Counted from the first letter of the stretch, positions 1-10,335 are shown. The stretch: DNA of 64,000 nt from Brassica napus (GCF_020379485.1 NC_063452.1:35239608-35303607), one strand, 5' to 3'. Notes: generated by a model from the letters alone, not told the origin. A program made the numbers and translations.

Positions 1-250
1 GTTGTTTTCTATGCCACCAGCTGTGTCATAGAACTCCTTTGTAGTCTCCTGTTCGCGGTTGCTGCGTTGATGCATGAACAGATTTTCTGCTCCATCGGCT
101 GTCTGAAGGATATCTGCAATATCTTCTCGAGATACGTGTAGTGTGCGGCCGTCTATGGCTTTTGCGTAGCCATTAGGGTCCCTGAAAATACCAAATTTGT
201 CTGGAGTTAGATACTGGTTATCTAATTTATCTTTTTCGCTTACAGTGGTT
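1..250 (-). pseudogene. E1 third ORF, N-terminal part, cut by window edge
   Basis: The minus strand is open from about base 245 to the window edge. It reads LTPDKFGIFRDPNGYAKA followed by an S-R-E-D-I-A-D-I-L segment, matching residues 8-42 of the 564-aa ORF of E2 (8441-10135). The function is unknown. The conserved module looks like a small D-x-x-G-x-x-R-D-x-x-G-x-A-R fold. It is listed as a partial gene because its end lies outside the window. Confidence 0.6.
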
Positions 251-578
251 TTCAGTATTGGATGGTTGTCGATCGACGTGGTATTATTGATGTGTATCGA
301 TTGTTGAGGAGGCTTGTCGATCGATTTTGGATGACGAGTGTCGATCGATTGACTAGAACGAGTTCTTTCCCAAGAAGCTTCTGCTTGAAACTGATCTGTA
401 TCATCGCGCTTTTGCTTGTTGAGCAGCTCCTCGTCTGTGAAACTATCTTGCAGTTTATCTGCTCCTGTGTGTAGGTTACTGTTTCTACTGCAAAGCTCTC
501 GGGGTGGTGTTCATCTGCCCAACTACCAATCGAGTAGTCTCCTTCTCGTACACTGTTGAAGTCAGTGTCGACCGATTT

Positions 579-1394
579 TTAGTAGGTAGCGTCGGTCGAT
601 GCTCGCTCTCGACATCGTTGTTGAGGTTGAGTGTCGATCGATGGCAAGCTTGTCATGTCGAACGATGGTGCATTCCTTTTCCAAGAGGAATGATGTGAGA
701 GTTTATCTTCCTCATCAAGGATGGCTCTGTACTCAATGGCTCGTTCCTCCTCCAAATCTTCATCATACTCGTCTGTATGCATATTTTGTCTTGTGTAAGC
801 GTCAATAGTTGGGTTGTAGTAGTCATTCTCCCAATCATCTGGACTACTATCAACCGATTCGTCATGTGGTATGTCGGTCGATTTCTGGTGACAACTGTCG
901 ATCGATGTTGCTGTGTGAGTCTCATCTCCACAATGGCAAGCTGCAATGATTCCTGGATCATTGATTCTTCTGGAGATCATTTGTGGCTTCTTGACTGGGA
1001 TAGGGTCATAGTGGGTATTAGGATCGATGAGTGTTAGACACAACTGGTTGGTTTGCAAGTTGCACACTGCTCCCACTGTTGACACGAAAGCTCTCCCAAG
1101 TAGTAGAGAAGAGTTCCAGTTTAACTTGATATCCAAGACATGGAAATCAACTAGAACTAGGGCATTACCAATCTGCACCTCTAGGTCTCTCACAATTCCT
1201 CCTGAGTTCTTCTGGGAACAATCCACAAAAGTGAACAATTCCTGCGAAGGCTCCACCTGCAGACCCAGATGGTCTGCCATAACCCTAGGTAGGATGCTGA
1301 CTGATGCTCCTGTGTCGCACAAGGCATGTGGGAATTCAATACCCTGCACTGTGCATGGTATTGCAAATTGCCCAGGATCACTCTTCTTCTTCAT
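579..1394 (-). CDS. pro: E1 retropepsin-like aspartic protease region
   Basis: This 271-residue open frame contains an aspartic protease of the gag-pro-pol type that would cleave the retroelement polyprotein. The active-site motif is ALCDTGASVSILP at about residues 24-36, with the catalytic Asp in DTGA. The flap/hydrophobic segment and the LLLGRAFV motif (about residues 97-104) follow. The C-terminal third is low-complexity, with Ser-Ile-Asp repeats encoded by TCGATCGA octamers. The upstream frame (1391-1729) overlaps it by 4 bases, so a frameshift or decay separates it from gag. Unlike the E2 copy, the DTGA motif is intact. Confidence 0.75.
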   Translation of the reverse strand: MKKKSDPGQFAIPCTVQGIEFPHALCDTGASVSILPRVMADHLGLQVEPSQELFTFVDCSQKNSGGIVRDLEVQIGNALVLVDFHVLDIKLNWNSSLLLGRAFVSTVGAVCNLQTNQLCLTLIDPNTHYDPIPVKKPQMISRRINDPGIIAACHCGDETHTATSIDSCHQKSTDIPHDESVDSSPDDWENDYYNPTIDAYTRQNMHTDEYDEDLEEERAIEYRAILDEEDKLSHHSSWKRNAPSFDMTSLPSIDTQPQQRCRERASTDATY

Positions 1395-1729
1395 GTAATC
1401 CTTTTCCTCATCTTTTCTTTAGCTTCACAGAACATTCTCCTAATGTCTTCTTCTTTCTCTCTGGTTTCTTCGAATGGCTTATGTAGAGGAATCCTGAAGA
1501 CTCTCTTTTGGAAATTTTTCTTTTCCTTTTCATAAGCCCCCCTCTTCAGATGTTTCGCCACTTTTTCCTTTCTTCTCCTTAGGGTTCTTCCAGTAGACAC
1601 CCTATCCTCTTCCATAGGATCATCTCCATCATCTGAAGGTGTCCTGACAGGCTCCGGTGGTTGTTCTGAAGGTTTAGGTTTGGGCCTGAGTGCGTTAAGT
1701 CGTGCCACATCTATCTTCGGCATCTGCAC
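1391..1729 (-). pseudogene. E1 gag-protease linker fragment
   Basis: This 112-residue frame is rich in Lys, Arg and Glu. It includes RVSTGRTLRRRKEKVAKHLK and an F-Q-K-R-V-F-R-I-P-L segment. The same segment precedes the protease in E2 (6943-7200), so it is a real part of the polyprotein and not a chance frame. The frame breaks at both ends indicate indels against an original continuous gag-pro reading frame. Confidence 0.6.
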
Positions 1730-2145
1730 TCGGTAGGTGATAGGGGCTTGTTGCTGTAGCTGTTGTTGTAGGGTTTCTGGTACTGCGAATTTTGGTTGAA
1801 GTTACACCTATTTCCATAGGAGTTTCTGTTTCCACCCTGGTTTCCTTGGAATCCAGCTCCACCAATGTAGTTTACTTCTTCTTCCTCTGTCCTACCCTCT
1901 AGAGCTTCTGCATCTTCAACAAAGGTAACCTGCTTCTTGAGAAGCTTGTGAACACTGTCCAGTTTTGCCTTCACCTCATCCATCTGATCATTCCCAAGGA
2001 TGGTGGCAGATCTCTTCCTCTCAAAATCAAGGTTCTTGGTGCTGTTGCTGGATGCTAGGTTTTCAATCACCTTGGCTGCCTCCTCTGGATTCCTGGTGTT
2101 GAAGTTTCCATTGCTGGAAGCATCCAGAGCCATCTGGAACTGCAC
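1711..2145 (-). pseudogene. gag: E1 gag C-terminal part
   Basis: This 144-residue frame continues gag after a break at about 2150. It has MALDASSNGNFNTRNPEEAA at its start and a KLDSVHKLLKKQ helix. A Gly/Asn/Gln-rich tail (NYIGGAGFQGNQGGNRNSYG) resembles the nucleocapsid-like end of Athila gag proteins. No CCHC zinc knuckle is seen. It matches E2 residues coded at about 5777-6180. Confidence 0.7.
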
Positions 2146-2154
2146 CGCAATGCC

Positions 2155-3024
2155 TCAGTAGAAAGTACTAAGTAGCTGTACTTCATTGAATCCGTGGTGT
2201 GGACAGTCTCTCTGGTAGGACTTGAATCTGATCCAAGAGCCTCTTAATGATTCTGCAGGCTCCTGAGTGAATGTAGCAATCTTTCTCCTCAAGTCTTCAG
2301 CACGCGCCTCACCAAAAAAATTGCATAAGAATGGATTCTTGATGTCGCTCCAGGATTTAAGAGATCCTGGTTGCAACTGCTTGAGGCAATGCAGAGCTTC
2401 TCTAGCAAGTGAATATCTGAGAAGCTTGCATAATAGGTAGTCCTCAAAAACTCCCTCGACTCTAATAGCAGAAATCAAATCCTCGAACCTCTCCAGATGG
2501 TCCATAGGATGCTCGTGGGATAGTCCATGGTAGGGTAGCTGTCCCACAAGTGTGTAGTACTGCGCTTTCAACTCAAAATCCCTCTCAATGGTGGGAGGAA
2601 GGATGGCTGATCTGTTGGTGTAGTAGCGATCTGGACGGTTGTAGTCAGCCAACGTCCTGGGTTGCGCAGCCTCATCTACAGGTAAGGTAGTCCCTGTAGT
2701 AGTAGCATCCAACTCAGGGATTGTAGCCCCCTGAGCATCTATTCTCTGACCTGCTGCATTACGCAGATGACCCTGCTGGTCATGCAAGTCTCCATCTTTG
2801 TCTCGAACAAGTATCAAAGGCGCAACCATGTCTCGCGGTTCTGTATCGATCGATGTCCGAGATGGAATGTTGATCGATGTCGGGTGAATGGTATCGGTCG
2901 ACGGAAGGTTTGGGTTGTAGGATCTGGTGAGAATATCAGTTGAGATTCCTAGTTGCTTCTGGTACTGCTGGGCATGTATTTGAAAATCCAGGAAAAAACA
3001 ATTTTCTGTCAGAATACTTAACAA
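2155..3024 (-). CDS. gag: E1 gag (retrotransposon gag domain)
   Basis: This 289-residue frame encodes the capsid-like structural protein of the element. The N-terminal third carries SID repeats and, at about residues 74-104, a D-x-D-G-x-x-x-D-x-x-G-x-x-R module also found in the third ORF. The Retrotrans_gag core spans about residues 165-285, with HPMDHLERFEDLISAIR, a SWSDIKNPF segment and CPHHGF near the end. The frame stops at LLSTFY just before the continuation at 2145. The true start is probably the ATG of the conserved GTGCATG leader context, since the predicted first residues read through leader sequence. Confidence 0.8.
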   Translation of the reverse strand: MLSILTENCFFLDFQIHAQQYQKQLGISTDILTRSYNPNLPSTDTIHPTSINIPSRTSIDTEPRDMVAPLILVRDKDGDLHDQQGHLRNAAGQRIDAQGATIPELDATTTGTTLPVDEAAQPRTLADYNRPDRYYTNRSAILPPTIERDFELKAQYYTLVGQLPYHGLSHEHPMDHLERFEDLISAIRVEGVFEDYLLCKLLRYSLAREALHCLKQLQPGSLKSWSDIKNPFLCNFFGEARAEDLRRKIATFTQEPAESLRGSWIRFKSYQRDCPHHGFNEVQLLSTFY

Positions 3025-3052
3025 AAATTAGAAAATAGGCGATCAAAGCTCG

Positions 3053-3067
3053 CCGGCAACGGCGCCA
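3053..3067 (-). other. E1 primer-binding site (tRNA-Asp)
   Basis: On the minus strand the sequence TGGCGCCGTTGCCGG is complementary to the 3' end of plant tRNA-Asp(GUC). It lies 4 bases inside the LTR edge at 3072. It fixes the LTR to its right as the 5' LTR of a minus-strand element. Confidence 0.85.
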
Positions 3068-3071
3068 AATT

Positions 3072-3381
3072 TGGCACCACTCAAATTACCCTAAGGAGTG
3101 ATTTATACTCTCTCAAATAAGAGGTCAAGTTGTAGTACTTAGGGATCGAATTCACAGGGAGCCAGGGAACCTAGGGATTCTAATATGATTTGTGAAGCAA
3201 AGATGTTTTAAGAGTTTTAAAAGTAAATTTCAGTTTTATATTAACAAGTGGTTGTTCAATAGCAGATTTTTGGGGTTTTGGTGCTTAAAAAGGAAATTGC
3301 TAAACTTAGGGTTTTTATTCAGAAAAGTTGGAATTATAATCCTATAGATGCCTAATGATTTACATGCATGATAATGTAAAG
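3072..3381 (-). repeat. E1 5' LTR, first part
   Basis: The LTR edge reads TGGCACCACTCAAATTACCC. It is colinear with solo LTR S1 (14858-15170), which has the same sequence with TGATACCACTC at its edge. The part ends at the TAAAG target site of E2. The remainder resumes at 13081. Confidence 0.85.
3377..3381. repeat. Target-site duplication TAAAG, left copy (E2)
   Basis: TAAAG abuts the TG of the E2 5' LTR and is repeated exactly at 13076-13080 after the CA of the 3' LTR. S1 carries the uninterrupted site at 15166-15170, which shows the pre-insertion sequence. Confidence 0.95.
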
Positions 3382-4730
3382 TGATATACCATGGATTTGA
3401 CTCATTTTCATCCATGGTATATAAGTATTTTACTATCTATATATTGTATATTCTATCCTATTAGGTATATTTTCCGGTTCAGGAGTATTTTGGAGTAAAG
3501 TGCTGATTATGGAGCATTTAGGAGCTTAAGAGAGATTTCATCCGAGCTGACCATTAGAGGTCGATACGAAGAAGAAGCAATCGTTCGATGCACATACAGT
3601 GTCGTCGATCGATACAGAAGAGAAGCCTCGACGATTGAAGATTATGATCGATCGATGTACATCATGTACCATCGATCGATGTCGAGACGCGAGATGCACG
3701 ACTTGGTTCCAGTCGAGTTTAAACCCAAGGCTTCACCAAATTACAAGATTACCCCTGATGAGTTTTTAACCTAATAGTTATATACTTGCCTAAGTGTTAG
3801 GAGGCAAGAGAGCTTTTGGGCACCATTGTATTCTTATTTTCAGCAGAGAGTTTTAGGAGAGAAAATCATAGAGAGATTTGTGATTGGAACTCCATTGATT
3901 CATCTATTCTATTCTATGCCGTTTTTATCTATATTTTGTGTCATGAATTGCTTAGCTATGTCTGAGTAGTTCACTTGTTAGATTCAGGGTTCAAATAGGT
4001 TAGAGGGATTAGCCCCAACTATAGATTTGCTAAGTTGTGATATTCATTGATTGATTGTTCATTAATGTTTGTTTTAGCCTTGCTATCTAGAACATGAACC
4101 TAGAAATTAACATGAGTCAAGCATCCTTGACCATCATGTCCTGAATCTAATCTGTCATGCTAGGACTGCTAGAGAGATGCTAACCGCTGATCTAGGAGAC
4201 TAGTGAGCATTATCAACCTGTGCCTAAAGCTTAGCTAGAAGAATCAATCGATATTGTCTTCTGATAATTGATCGATATTGCGAAAGGTGTATCGATCGAT
4301 ATCCCTATAGGATCATCGATCGACACTTTCTTGTGATCAAAAGACGAGAGTTGAGATCCGAGATCTAGTTAGTTAACCAGTGAAACATTGCCATCGCTGA
4401 TCACTGTGATTAAGAAGTTGAGCTTTAATATGTCATGCAAGAAACTGTTAGGCATCAATAGGATTATAATCTCCAACACTTGAATAGAAACCCTGCATCT
4501 AATATCTTCCAATAAGTTACACCCCCAATCATCTTGTAGTCGAGCAATAGACTTGCTCAATTAGGATTGCTATTTACTTTTAAACCATAAAACAACAAAC
4601 ACTTTGAATTAATTATTTGATTAGATTTAATAGGTTCCCTATCTCCTTGTGGATTCGATCCCTAAGTACTGCATCTGAACCTCTTATTTGAGAGAGTAAT
4701 TCACTCCTTAGGGTAATTTCAGTGGTATCA
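3382..4730 (+). repeat. E2 5' LTR
   Basis: The LTR starts TGATATACCATGG and ends AGTGGTATCA, and is exactly the length of the 3' LTR. It holds two clusters of the TCGATCGA octamer: 3581, 3605, 3628, 3648, 3672, and 4244, 4268, 4292, 4316 (all 24 bp apart in the second). No strong TATA box is seen. The short frames inside it, such as 4369-4560 on the minus strand, have no recognisable product. Confidence 0.93.
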
Positions 4731-4734
4731 AATT

Positions 4735-4751
4735 TGGCGCCGTTGCCGGGG
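4735..4751 (+). other. E2 primer-binding site (tRNA-Asp)
   Basis: TGGCGCCGTTGCCGGGG is fully complementary to the 3' end of plant tRNA-Asp(GUC) and lies 4 bases after the 5' LTR. Confidence 0.92.
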
Positions 4752-4844
4752 AGCTTTGATCGCCATTAGATTTAGTGTTATTAATTCTTATTCTTTTCTC
4801 TACCCCCATTCTGACACAAAATGTTTTCTTGTCTTTTCAGGTGC

Positions 4845-6738
4845 ATGCCCAGCAGTACCAGAAGCAACAAGGACAAACACCTGCTATTCTCAAAATATCC
4901 TGCTCACTTGGAACGAATGATCCGCAAAGTCCAACGTTCCACATCGCTCGACGCAGCAGCTTTCACGTCGACCGATTCTCACACCCAACCGTCGACCGAC
5001 ACCCGACCTTCATCGTCGACCGATCTACATCGTTCGACATCGATCGATACAACACCACGTACATCGATCGATCATCAGTCGTGAAACATGGTTGCGATTG
5101 TTATTCTCAGACAGGACGAGAATGGAAACCTGTATGACCAGGATGGTCATCTGCGTAATGCAAAAGTCAAAAACTAGACGCTCAGGGGAATGTAATCCCT
5201 GATACTGATGCTACAGGAGCTGCTCAACATGTAGAAGAGGCTGCTCGACCAAGGGCACTGCCTGACTACAATCTTCTAGATGAGTACTACGCCATCATAT
5301 CAGCTATTCGACTTCCAGAGATTCAGAAGCAGAATTTTGAGCTGAAGCCTCAGTACTACACACTCGTGTCGCAGATACCCAACTCTGGGTTACCGCACGA
5401 GCATTCTATGGACCATCTAGAGAGGTTCGAGGATCTTATCGCTGCTATTCGTATGGATGGTGTCCCCGAGGACTACCTATTATGCAAGCTCTTCAAGTAT
5501 TCTCTGACTGGAGAAGCGATGCACTGGCTTAAGCAGCTACCCACAGGATCTCTAACATCCTGGGCCGACATCAAGAATACTTTCTTGCGAAACTTCTTCA
5601 ATGAGGCACGCGCTGAAGACTTGAGGAGCAAAATTGCTACATTGCGCAGGAGACAGGAGAGTCTTTCAAAGATGCGTGGATCAGATTCAAGTTCTTCTAG
5701 CGAGACTGTCCACACCACGGATTCAACGAAGTGCAACTACTAAGCACTTTCTTCAGAGGTATCGCCTTGAGGTATCAGATGGCTCTTGAGACAGCTAGCG
5801 AGGGAAACTTCAACACCAGGAATCCGGTGGAAGCTTTGAGACTGATAGAAAATCTAGCAAACAGCAGCAGCACCAAGAACACTGACTTTGAGAGGAAGAA
5901 GTCTGTTGCATCCCTAGGGAAAGAGCAGTTGGACGAAGTTAGAGCAAAGTTAGATGTGGTTCATGAGCTTCTTAGGAAGGTCTGCTCAGCTGAAGCAGAA
6001 GTAGCTGTAGACATGGAAGGAGAAGAAGATGTGAACTACATTGGAGGTACTAGATTTCAGAGGTCTGGAAACCATGGTGGAAACATAAACTTCTATGGCA
6101 ATGGTCAGAGGAGTAACAAGAGTTCACAGTTCCAGAAACCTTTCAGCAATGACAGCAGAGGCTATGGAAACTCATTTTACCAGAATCCACCACCACAAAC
6201 TCAGAAAAGCAAGATTGAAGCAATGCTTGACAGAGTTCTGGAAGGACAGCAACATCTCACTGTGGACTTCAATAGGAAGATAGATTCCGAATACAACAGT
6301 CTGAACACGAGAATTGAGACCTTAGGGACTCAAGTGAGGAAGCTTGAAATGCAAGTGGTTCAGACTGAAGACACTGTAAAGAGGCAAGAAGCCTTGGCTA
6401 GAGAGGCAGGAGTTGAGAAAGCAAAACACCACATAAATGCCATCATAGATGATGATTTCTGGCAAGTGGTGAAGCATGAGAAGCTTGGAGAAGGAGACTT
6501 CGAAGTTGAAAGCTCCATGAGTTTCGGCGGATCACTTTGGTGTCGACCGATGTCAATGGATGCACATCGTTCGACAGACCTTGACGAAGATCGGTCGATG
6601 GATTACTCTAACCATCGATCAACGTCATCTGCTAAATCGACTGCAGAGTGTAGTGCAGTTCGGATTATGACTCATGAGGAATTCGTAGAAAGACATCCTC
6701 ACCCACCCTCCTCTTTTTACGTCAAAATCGATCGATGA
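4845..6738 (+). pseudogene. gag: E2 gag, broken
   Basis: The start is the ATG in CAGGTGCATG, a leader context also seen at the E5 gag start. The first frame (to 5084) encodes an N-terminus with six Ser-x-Asp repeats whose codons carry octamers exactly 24 bp apart. A TGA at 5082-5084 then interrupts it. The capsid core (5366-5690, HSMDHLERFEDLIAAIRMDG) is followed by a one-base frameshift near 5640-5660 and an in-frame TAG near 5697. The second half (5731-6738) continues with an NFNTRNPVEAL segment, an NYIGG/Asn-rich stretch and a coiled-coil-like region at about 6230-6400. All parts align with E1 gag. It is a gag gene disabled by at least one frameshift and several stops. Confidence 0.85.
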
Positions 6739-6942
6739 CATGAGCCATCAGTCGACCGACAGAGAGAGACCGATATCGATCGACGCCCCTCACCTCCCAT
6801 CGATCTACGGGCACCTCTCACCTACCGAGTGCGATTACCATCTATTGATAGTGACTGAATCAACGCACTCAGACCACCACCTAAACCTTTAGTAAACCCA
6901 CCAGAACCTACAACCAACCCTTCAGACACTACACCAGAGCCT
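6739..6942 (+). other. E2 gag-protease spacer
   Basis: This stretch continues the octamer array (6728, 6752, 6776, 6800, all at 24-bp steps) and then a Pro/Thr-rich reading with stops. No separate gene is supported. Confidence 0.5.
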
Positions 6943-8211
6943 ATGAAAGTTGATGAGGCAACTGAAGGAAGAAGGTTAAGGAAAAGAAAGGAGAAGATTC
7001 CTAAGAATCTTAAGAGGGAAGCTAATGAGAAGGAGATGGATGGTTTCACTAAGAGAGTCCTCAGAATCCCAGTGGAGAAACCTTTTGATGAAGTTTATTG
7101 CACACACCGGTTGTGGATGTTCATCAGAGAGACTAAGGAGACTGAGGAGGACATTAGGAGAATGTTTCATCATGTTAGGGAAATGATGAAACTAAGGATC
7201 ACATTGAAGAAGAAGAGTGATCCTGGGAAGTTCGCAATACCATGTGTGGTGAAGGGTATTGAATTTCCCCATGCACTTTGTGACACATGAGCATCAGTCA
7301 GCATACTACCTAAGGTTATGGCAGACCAGATGGGTCTGAAAATAGAGCCTTCATCAGAATCTTTCACCTTCGTGGACCTTTTAGAAAGAAGCTTAGGAGG
7401 CATCATAAGAGACCTTGAGGTACAGATTAGTAATGCCCTTGTCCCAGTAGATTTTCATGTCATGGACATCAAGCTTAACTAGAACTCTTCACTTCTGCTT
7501 GGAAGAGCTTTCCTGGCTACAGTAGGAGCTGTATGTGACATGAACACCAACAGATTGTGTCTGACACTGATAAATCCAAACGTCCACTATGACCTAGTTC
7601 GAGTTGTGAGACAACAGGTCAACCTCGTGGAGCTTGGAAATGATCTTGCCTACATTGCAGCATGCCATTGTGGAGCAGAGTACGAAACAGAGGATTCAGA
7701 ATCGATCGACACTCACACTGCTTCATCGATCGATTCCAATGAGTCACTGACGACCGATGAACACTATCCCACGTCGCTCGATGGGAATCAACCGGTAGAC
7801 CACTTCACATTACCAGATCAGTTTTATACAGACTTTGCCTTTCAACAACCCAACCAAAGAGGACGGGATGACTATTCAATAGGCAGTTGGGCAGACAGTG
7901 GATTCCATGAAAGTTTTACAGTAGAGACTGTAATTCCTTCATCCAATGAGGATCCTACTGAGGAGTACGATGAGGATTACTTGAAGGAAAGAGCTATAAA
8001 CATTGCTATGCAGGATGAAAGATATTCAAGCCATTCCTTCAACAACACGTCTCCACCATCGATCGACAAAGTCTACTCAGCATCGGTCGATACCCACCCT
8101 CATCCAGCAAAACGATCTTATGCATCGATCGATACCACACCAGGTACATCGATTGATATTAAAGCCGCCGCCTTTGAAAAGGAAAAAAGGGAATATTCCA
8201 ATTCCAAGTAG
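6943..8211 (+). pseudogene. pro: E2 retropepsin-like protease, broken
   Basis: The first part (6943-7290) has the basic linker EGRRLRKRKEKIPKNLKR and KKKSDPGKFAIPC, matching E1. At 7288-7290 a TGA replaces the Gly codon of the catalytic DTGA motif. Beyond it the homology continues (ASVSILPKVMADQ). A TAG stands where E1 has Trp (about 7482). LLLGRAFLATVGAVC follows at about 7494-7540. The C-terminal part (7540-8211) is open for 223 residues, acidic, with SID repeats (octamers at 7702, 7726, 7750, 7774 and 8059, 8083). The enzyme cannot be made from this copy. Confidence 0.85.
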
Positions 8212-8440
8212 GTTTACCAATACCTATATAAGGAGTTTTGCACCCCAGATTACTTCTCACGACACCATAGAAGAAAAGATGAATGCTCCCACAAACAAAT
8301 CAGAAGGAACATCAAGGTAGATCATTCGATCCAAAAACCTTAATTCAGCAGACAAACGTCTACCATCGATCGATACTCCAGTATCAACATCGATCGATTC
8401 TCATTCTAAACCCAAACTTTCTTTATTTACTAAGAAGAAT

Positions 8441-10135
8441 ATGAGTGTTGATTACAGTTTTCTAACTCCTGATGAATTTGGTATATTCAGGGACCCAAAT
8501 GGCCATGCAAGAGCTATGAATGGGAGAATTCTACAAGTATCCAGAGAGGACATAGCAGATATTCTTCAGTTGGCCAATGGACCAGACAACTTGTTTATGC
8601 AGCAACGTAGCATTCCAGACAACATCCCAACTGTTCCAGACGAACATCCAAGGGCCGACACAACAGAAGTTGGTTCACACCAATCGTGCCAACCAGTAGG
8701 CCAAACATCGATCGACAAGGATGCTCTTACATCGTTCGACAAGGATGCTCTTACATCGTTCGACAAGGCACCTTCACCATCGATCGACAGACGTTACGAA
8801 TGTGGACGTCGCGCTTATGACATCTATGGAGCCAGAAAGTTCAGATGGGAACAGAAGGACGAATATGGTGTCTACAGAGATGAGTGTGGATATGCAAGGA
8901 GCGTAGCTGGCGAGATGATCCCTGTTACCGAGGACAACATCACAAAAATTCTGGAGAGAGCATCCCTATTTGAGGAGAGTCACATATGTCTTCCAGAACA
9001 TGCCACTTCTTTCACACTTTCAAAACTGGCACCAGAGATCTACTCCAATGATGAGATTAATGAGATGGTGACTGGTATTTGTGGAGCTCAGGAAAAACTA
9101 GGAGATGAACCCAAGACATTGGTAGATGACACTTATCAACCTTTGGACAGAGGTTACAATGAGCTTTTCAGAAATATGGCAGAGATAAGGACAGAGATTG
9201 AGAGTATGCAGCACATTCTTGAGAAAGAAGCTACGATATCACCATCGATCGACGCCAACAAAGCAACATCGATCGACGTCAAGCCACATACTTCCCAGAT
9301 TCCTGCAGAACCGGAAAGTATGGCAGAGAAGAAGGATGAATGGGAGATCGCATACATCAACGCGAAGATTAACGACGTATACAACCCTCTCAACAACAAC
9401 GTGGACTGGTTAAGCACGAGAATTGATCTGCTAAAGCAAGATTTGGACACCATTCGCAAGAAAGACCAACAACCAGCCACATCGATCGATATCTGCACCA
9501 TCACATCGATCGACAGCAAGTTCGCAGCCATGGAAGATAAGTTACAAACATACGAGGATATGCACGACCGTTTCACCTCACCTATCATGCGATACTTGGA
9601 CACCTTGTCTACACAGATGATGAATGTCCAGAGGGACATTGGCACGCTTAATGATCAACATGATTTTCAGGAAGAATGTTCGACATCGATCGTTAGGTTC
9701 CGCAGGGCATCGCTCGACGTCAAGAAACCTACAGAACATCTTCCCTACACAGCAGCAGAAGTTGATCAGATCACATCAAAGCTTTACACAGCTATAGACA
9801 CCATGGAGGACCGGTTTGAGAAGCGGTGTGATGACATCTACTTTCCATTCAACATCAGACTCTGTGGACTGGATACCCATGCAGAGTGGTTACAGAAGGA
9901 AGTCAAAGTCATTCAGAGGCAATTCGCATCTCAACACCAGATATCAACATCGATCGACAGAGAACGCTCCAAATCGATCGACAGTAAAGCACCAGCATCG
10001 ACCGATAAACACTTGGACGCATCGATCGATACCATGTCTACACCAGACGTCGAGCAGCTGATACAAAACAAAATGGAGTCAATGCATGAGGAACTGAACG
10101 AGCTATCAGGATACGCCTACGACAAGATCGGATGA
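8441..10135 (+). CDS. E2 ORF3: 564-aa modular coiled-coil protein of unknown function
   Basis: This is the longest intact frame in the retroelement part of the window, in a place where pol would be expected. Residues 8-42 and about 138-172 are two copies of a module with the pattern D-E-(F/Y)-G-(I/V)-(F/Y)-R-D-x-x-G-x-A-R, then a V-(S/T)-x-(E/D)-(D/N)-I helix. From about residue 228, four or five heptad-like helices follow (about 228-261, 309-341, 371-403, 461-494 and 548-564). Each is separated by linkers rich in Ser-Ile-Asp. The linker codons carry TCGATCGA octamers in clusters at exact 24-bp steps (8708-8780, 9245/9269, 9482/9506, 9950-10022). No signal peptide, membrane segment or enzyme motif is evident. 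It may be an accessory structural protein; function is unknown. E1 encodes a homologue. Confidence 0.7.
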   Translation: MSVDYSFLTPDEFGIFRDPNGHARAMNGRILQVSREDIADILQLANGPDNLFMQQRSIPDNIPTVPDEHPRADTTEVGSHQSCQPVGQTSIDKDALTSFDKDALTSFDKAPSPSIDRRYECGRRAYDIYGARKFRWEQKDEYGVYRDECGYARSVAGEMIPVTEDNITKILERASLFEESHICLPEHATSFTLSKLAPEIYSNDEINEMVTGICGAQEKLGDEPKTLVDDTYQPLDRGYNELFRNMAEIRTEIESMQHILEKEATISPSIDANKATSIDVKPHTSQIPAEPESMAEKKDEWEIAYINAKINDVYNPLNNNVDWLSTRIDLLKQDLDTIRKKDQQPATSIDICTITSIDSKFAAMEDKLQTYEDMHDRFTSPIMRYLDTLSTQMMNVQRDIGTLNDQHDFQEECSTSIVRFRRASLDVKKPTEHLPYTAAEVDQITSKLYTAIDTMEDRFEKRCDDIYFPFNIRLCGLDTHAEWLQKEVKVIQRQFASQHQISTSIDRERSKSIDSKAPASTDKHLDASIDTMSTPDVEQLIQNKMESMHEELNELSGYAYDKIG

Positions 10136-10335
10136 CATCAGTTCAGCATTGAAAACACCCAAGAAAGGCTACAGAACATCTCAAATGCAATACATAAGAT
10201 GAATGAGAGATGGACCAGAAATGATGAGGCCACAAGAAGTTTCATTACAGCTTGGTCCAGAATGTGCAGAGATGAGGTGGATGCTTGTTTCCCAACAAGT
10301 TGCTGTCTTTCCACCAACTAGCCACACACCTCCAC
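10136..10335 (+). pseudogene. E2 ORF3 continuation beyond TGA
   Basis: After the TGA at 10133-10135 the same frame continues with FSIENTQERLQNISNAIHKM, another coiled-coil-like helix, up to about 10320. The stop is therefore probably a late mutation in a longer protein. Confidence 0.45.

Larger units (their letters stand above)
1..3381 (-). mobile_element. E1: Athila-like Ty3/Gypsy element, partial
   Basis: Reading leftward on the minus strand, the order is LTR, tRNA-Asp primer-binding site, gag, protease and a third ORF that runs off the window at base 1. The LTR is interrupted after 3381 by the E2 insertion and resumes at 13081. No reverse transcriptase or integrase is visible before the window ends, so it cannot be told whether E1 was autonomous. 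The same gag-protease-ORF order in E2 suggests a related gag-only derivative. Confidence 0.85.

Noticed and set aside
9154..9645. Minus-strand 163-residue frame
   Set aside because: It is a shadow of the well-supported ORF3 on the plus strand.
4944..10029. CRISPR-like array of short repeats and unique spacers
   Set aside because: The repeat is only 8 bp, lies in plant retroelements, shows many variants and there are no cas genes.
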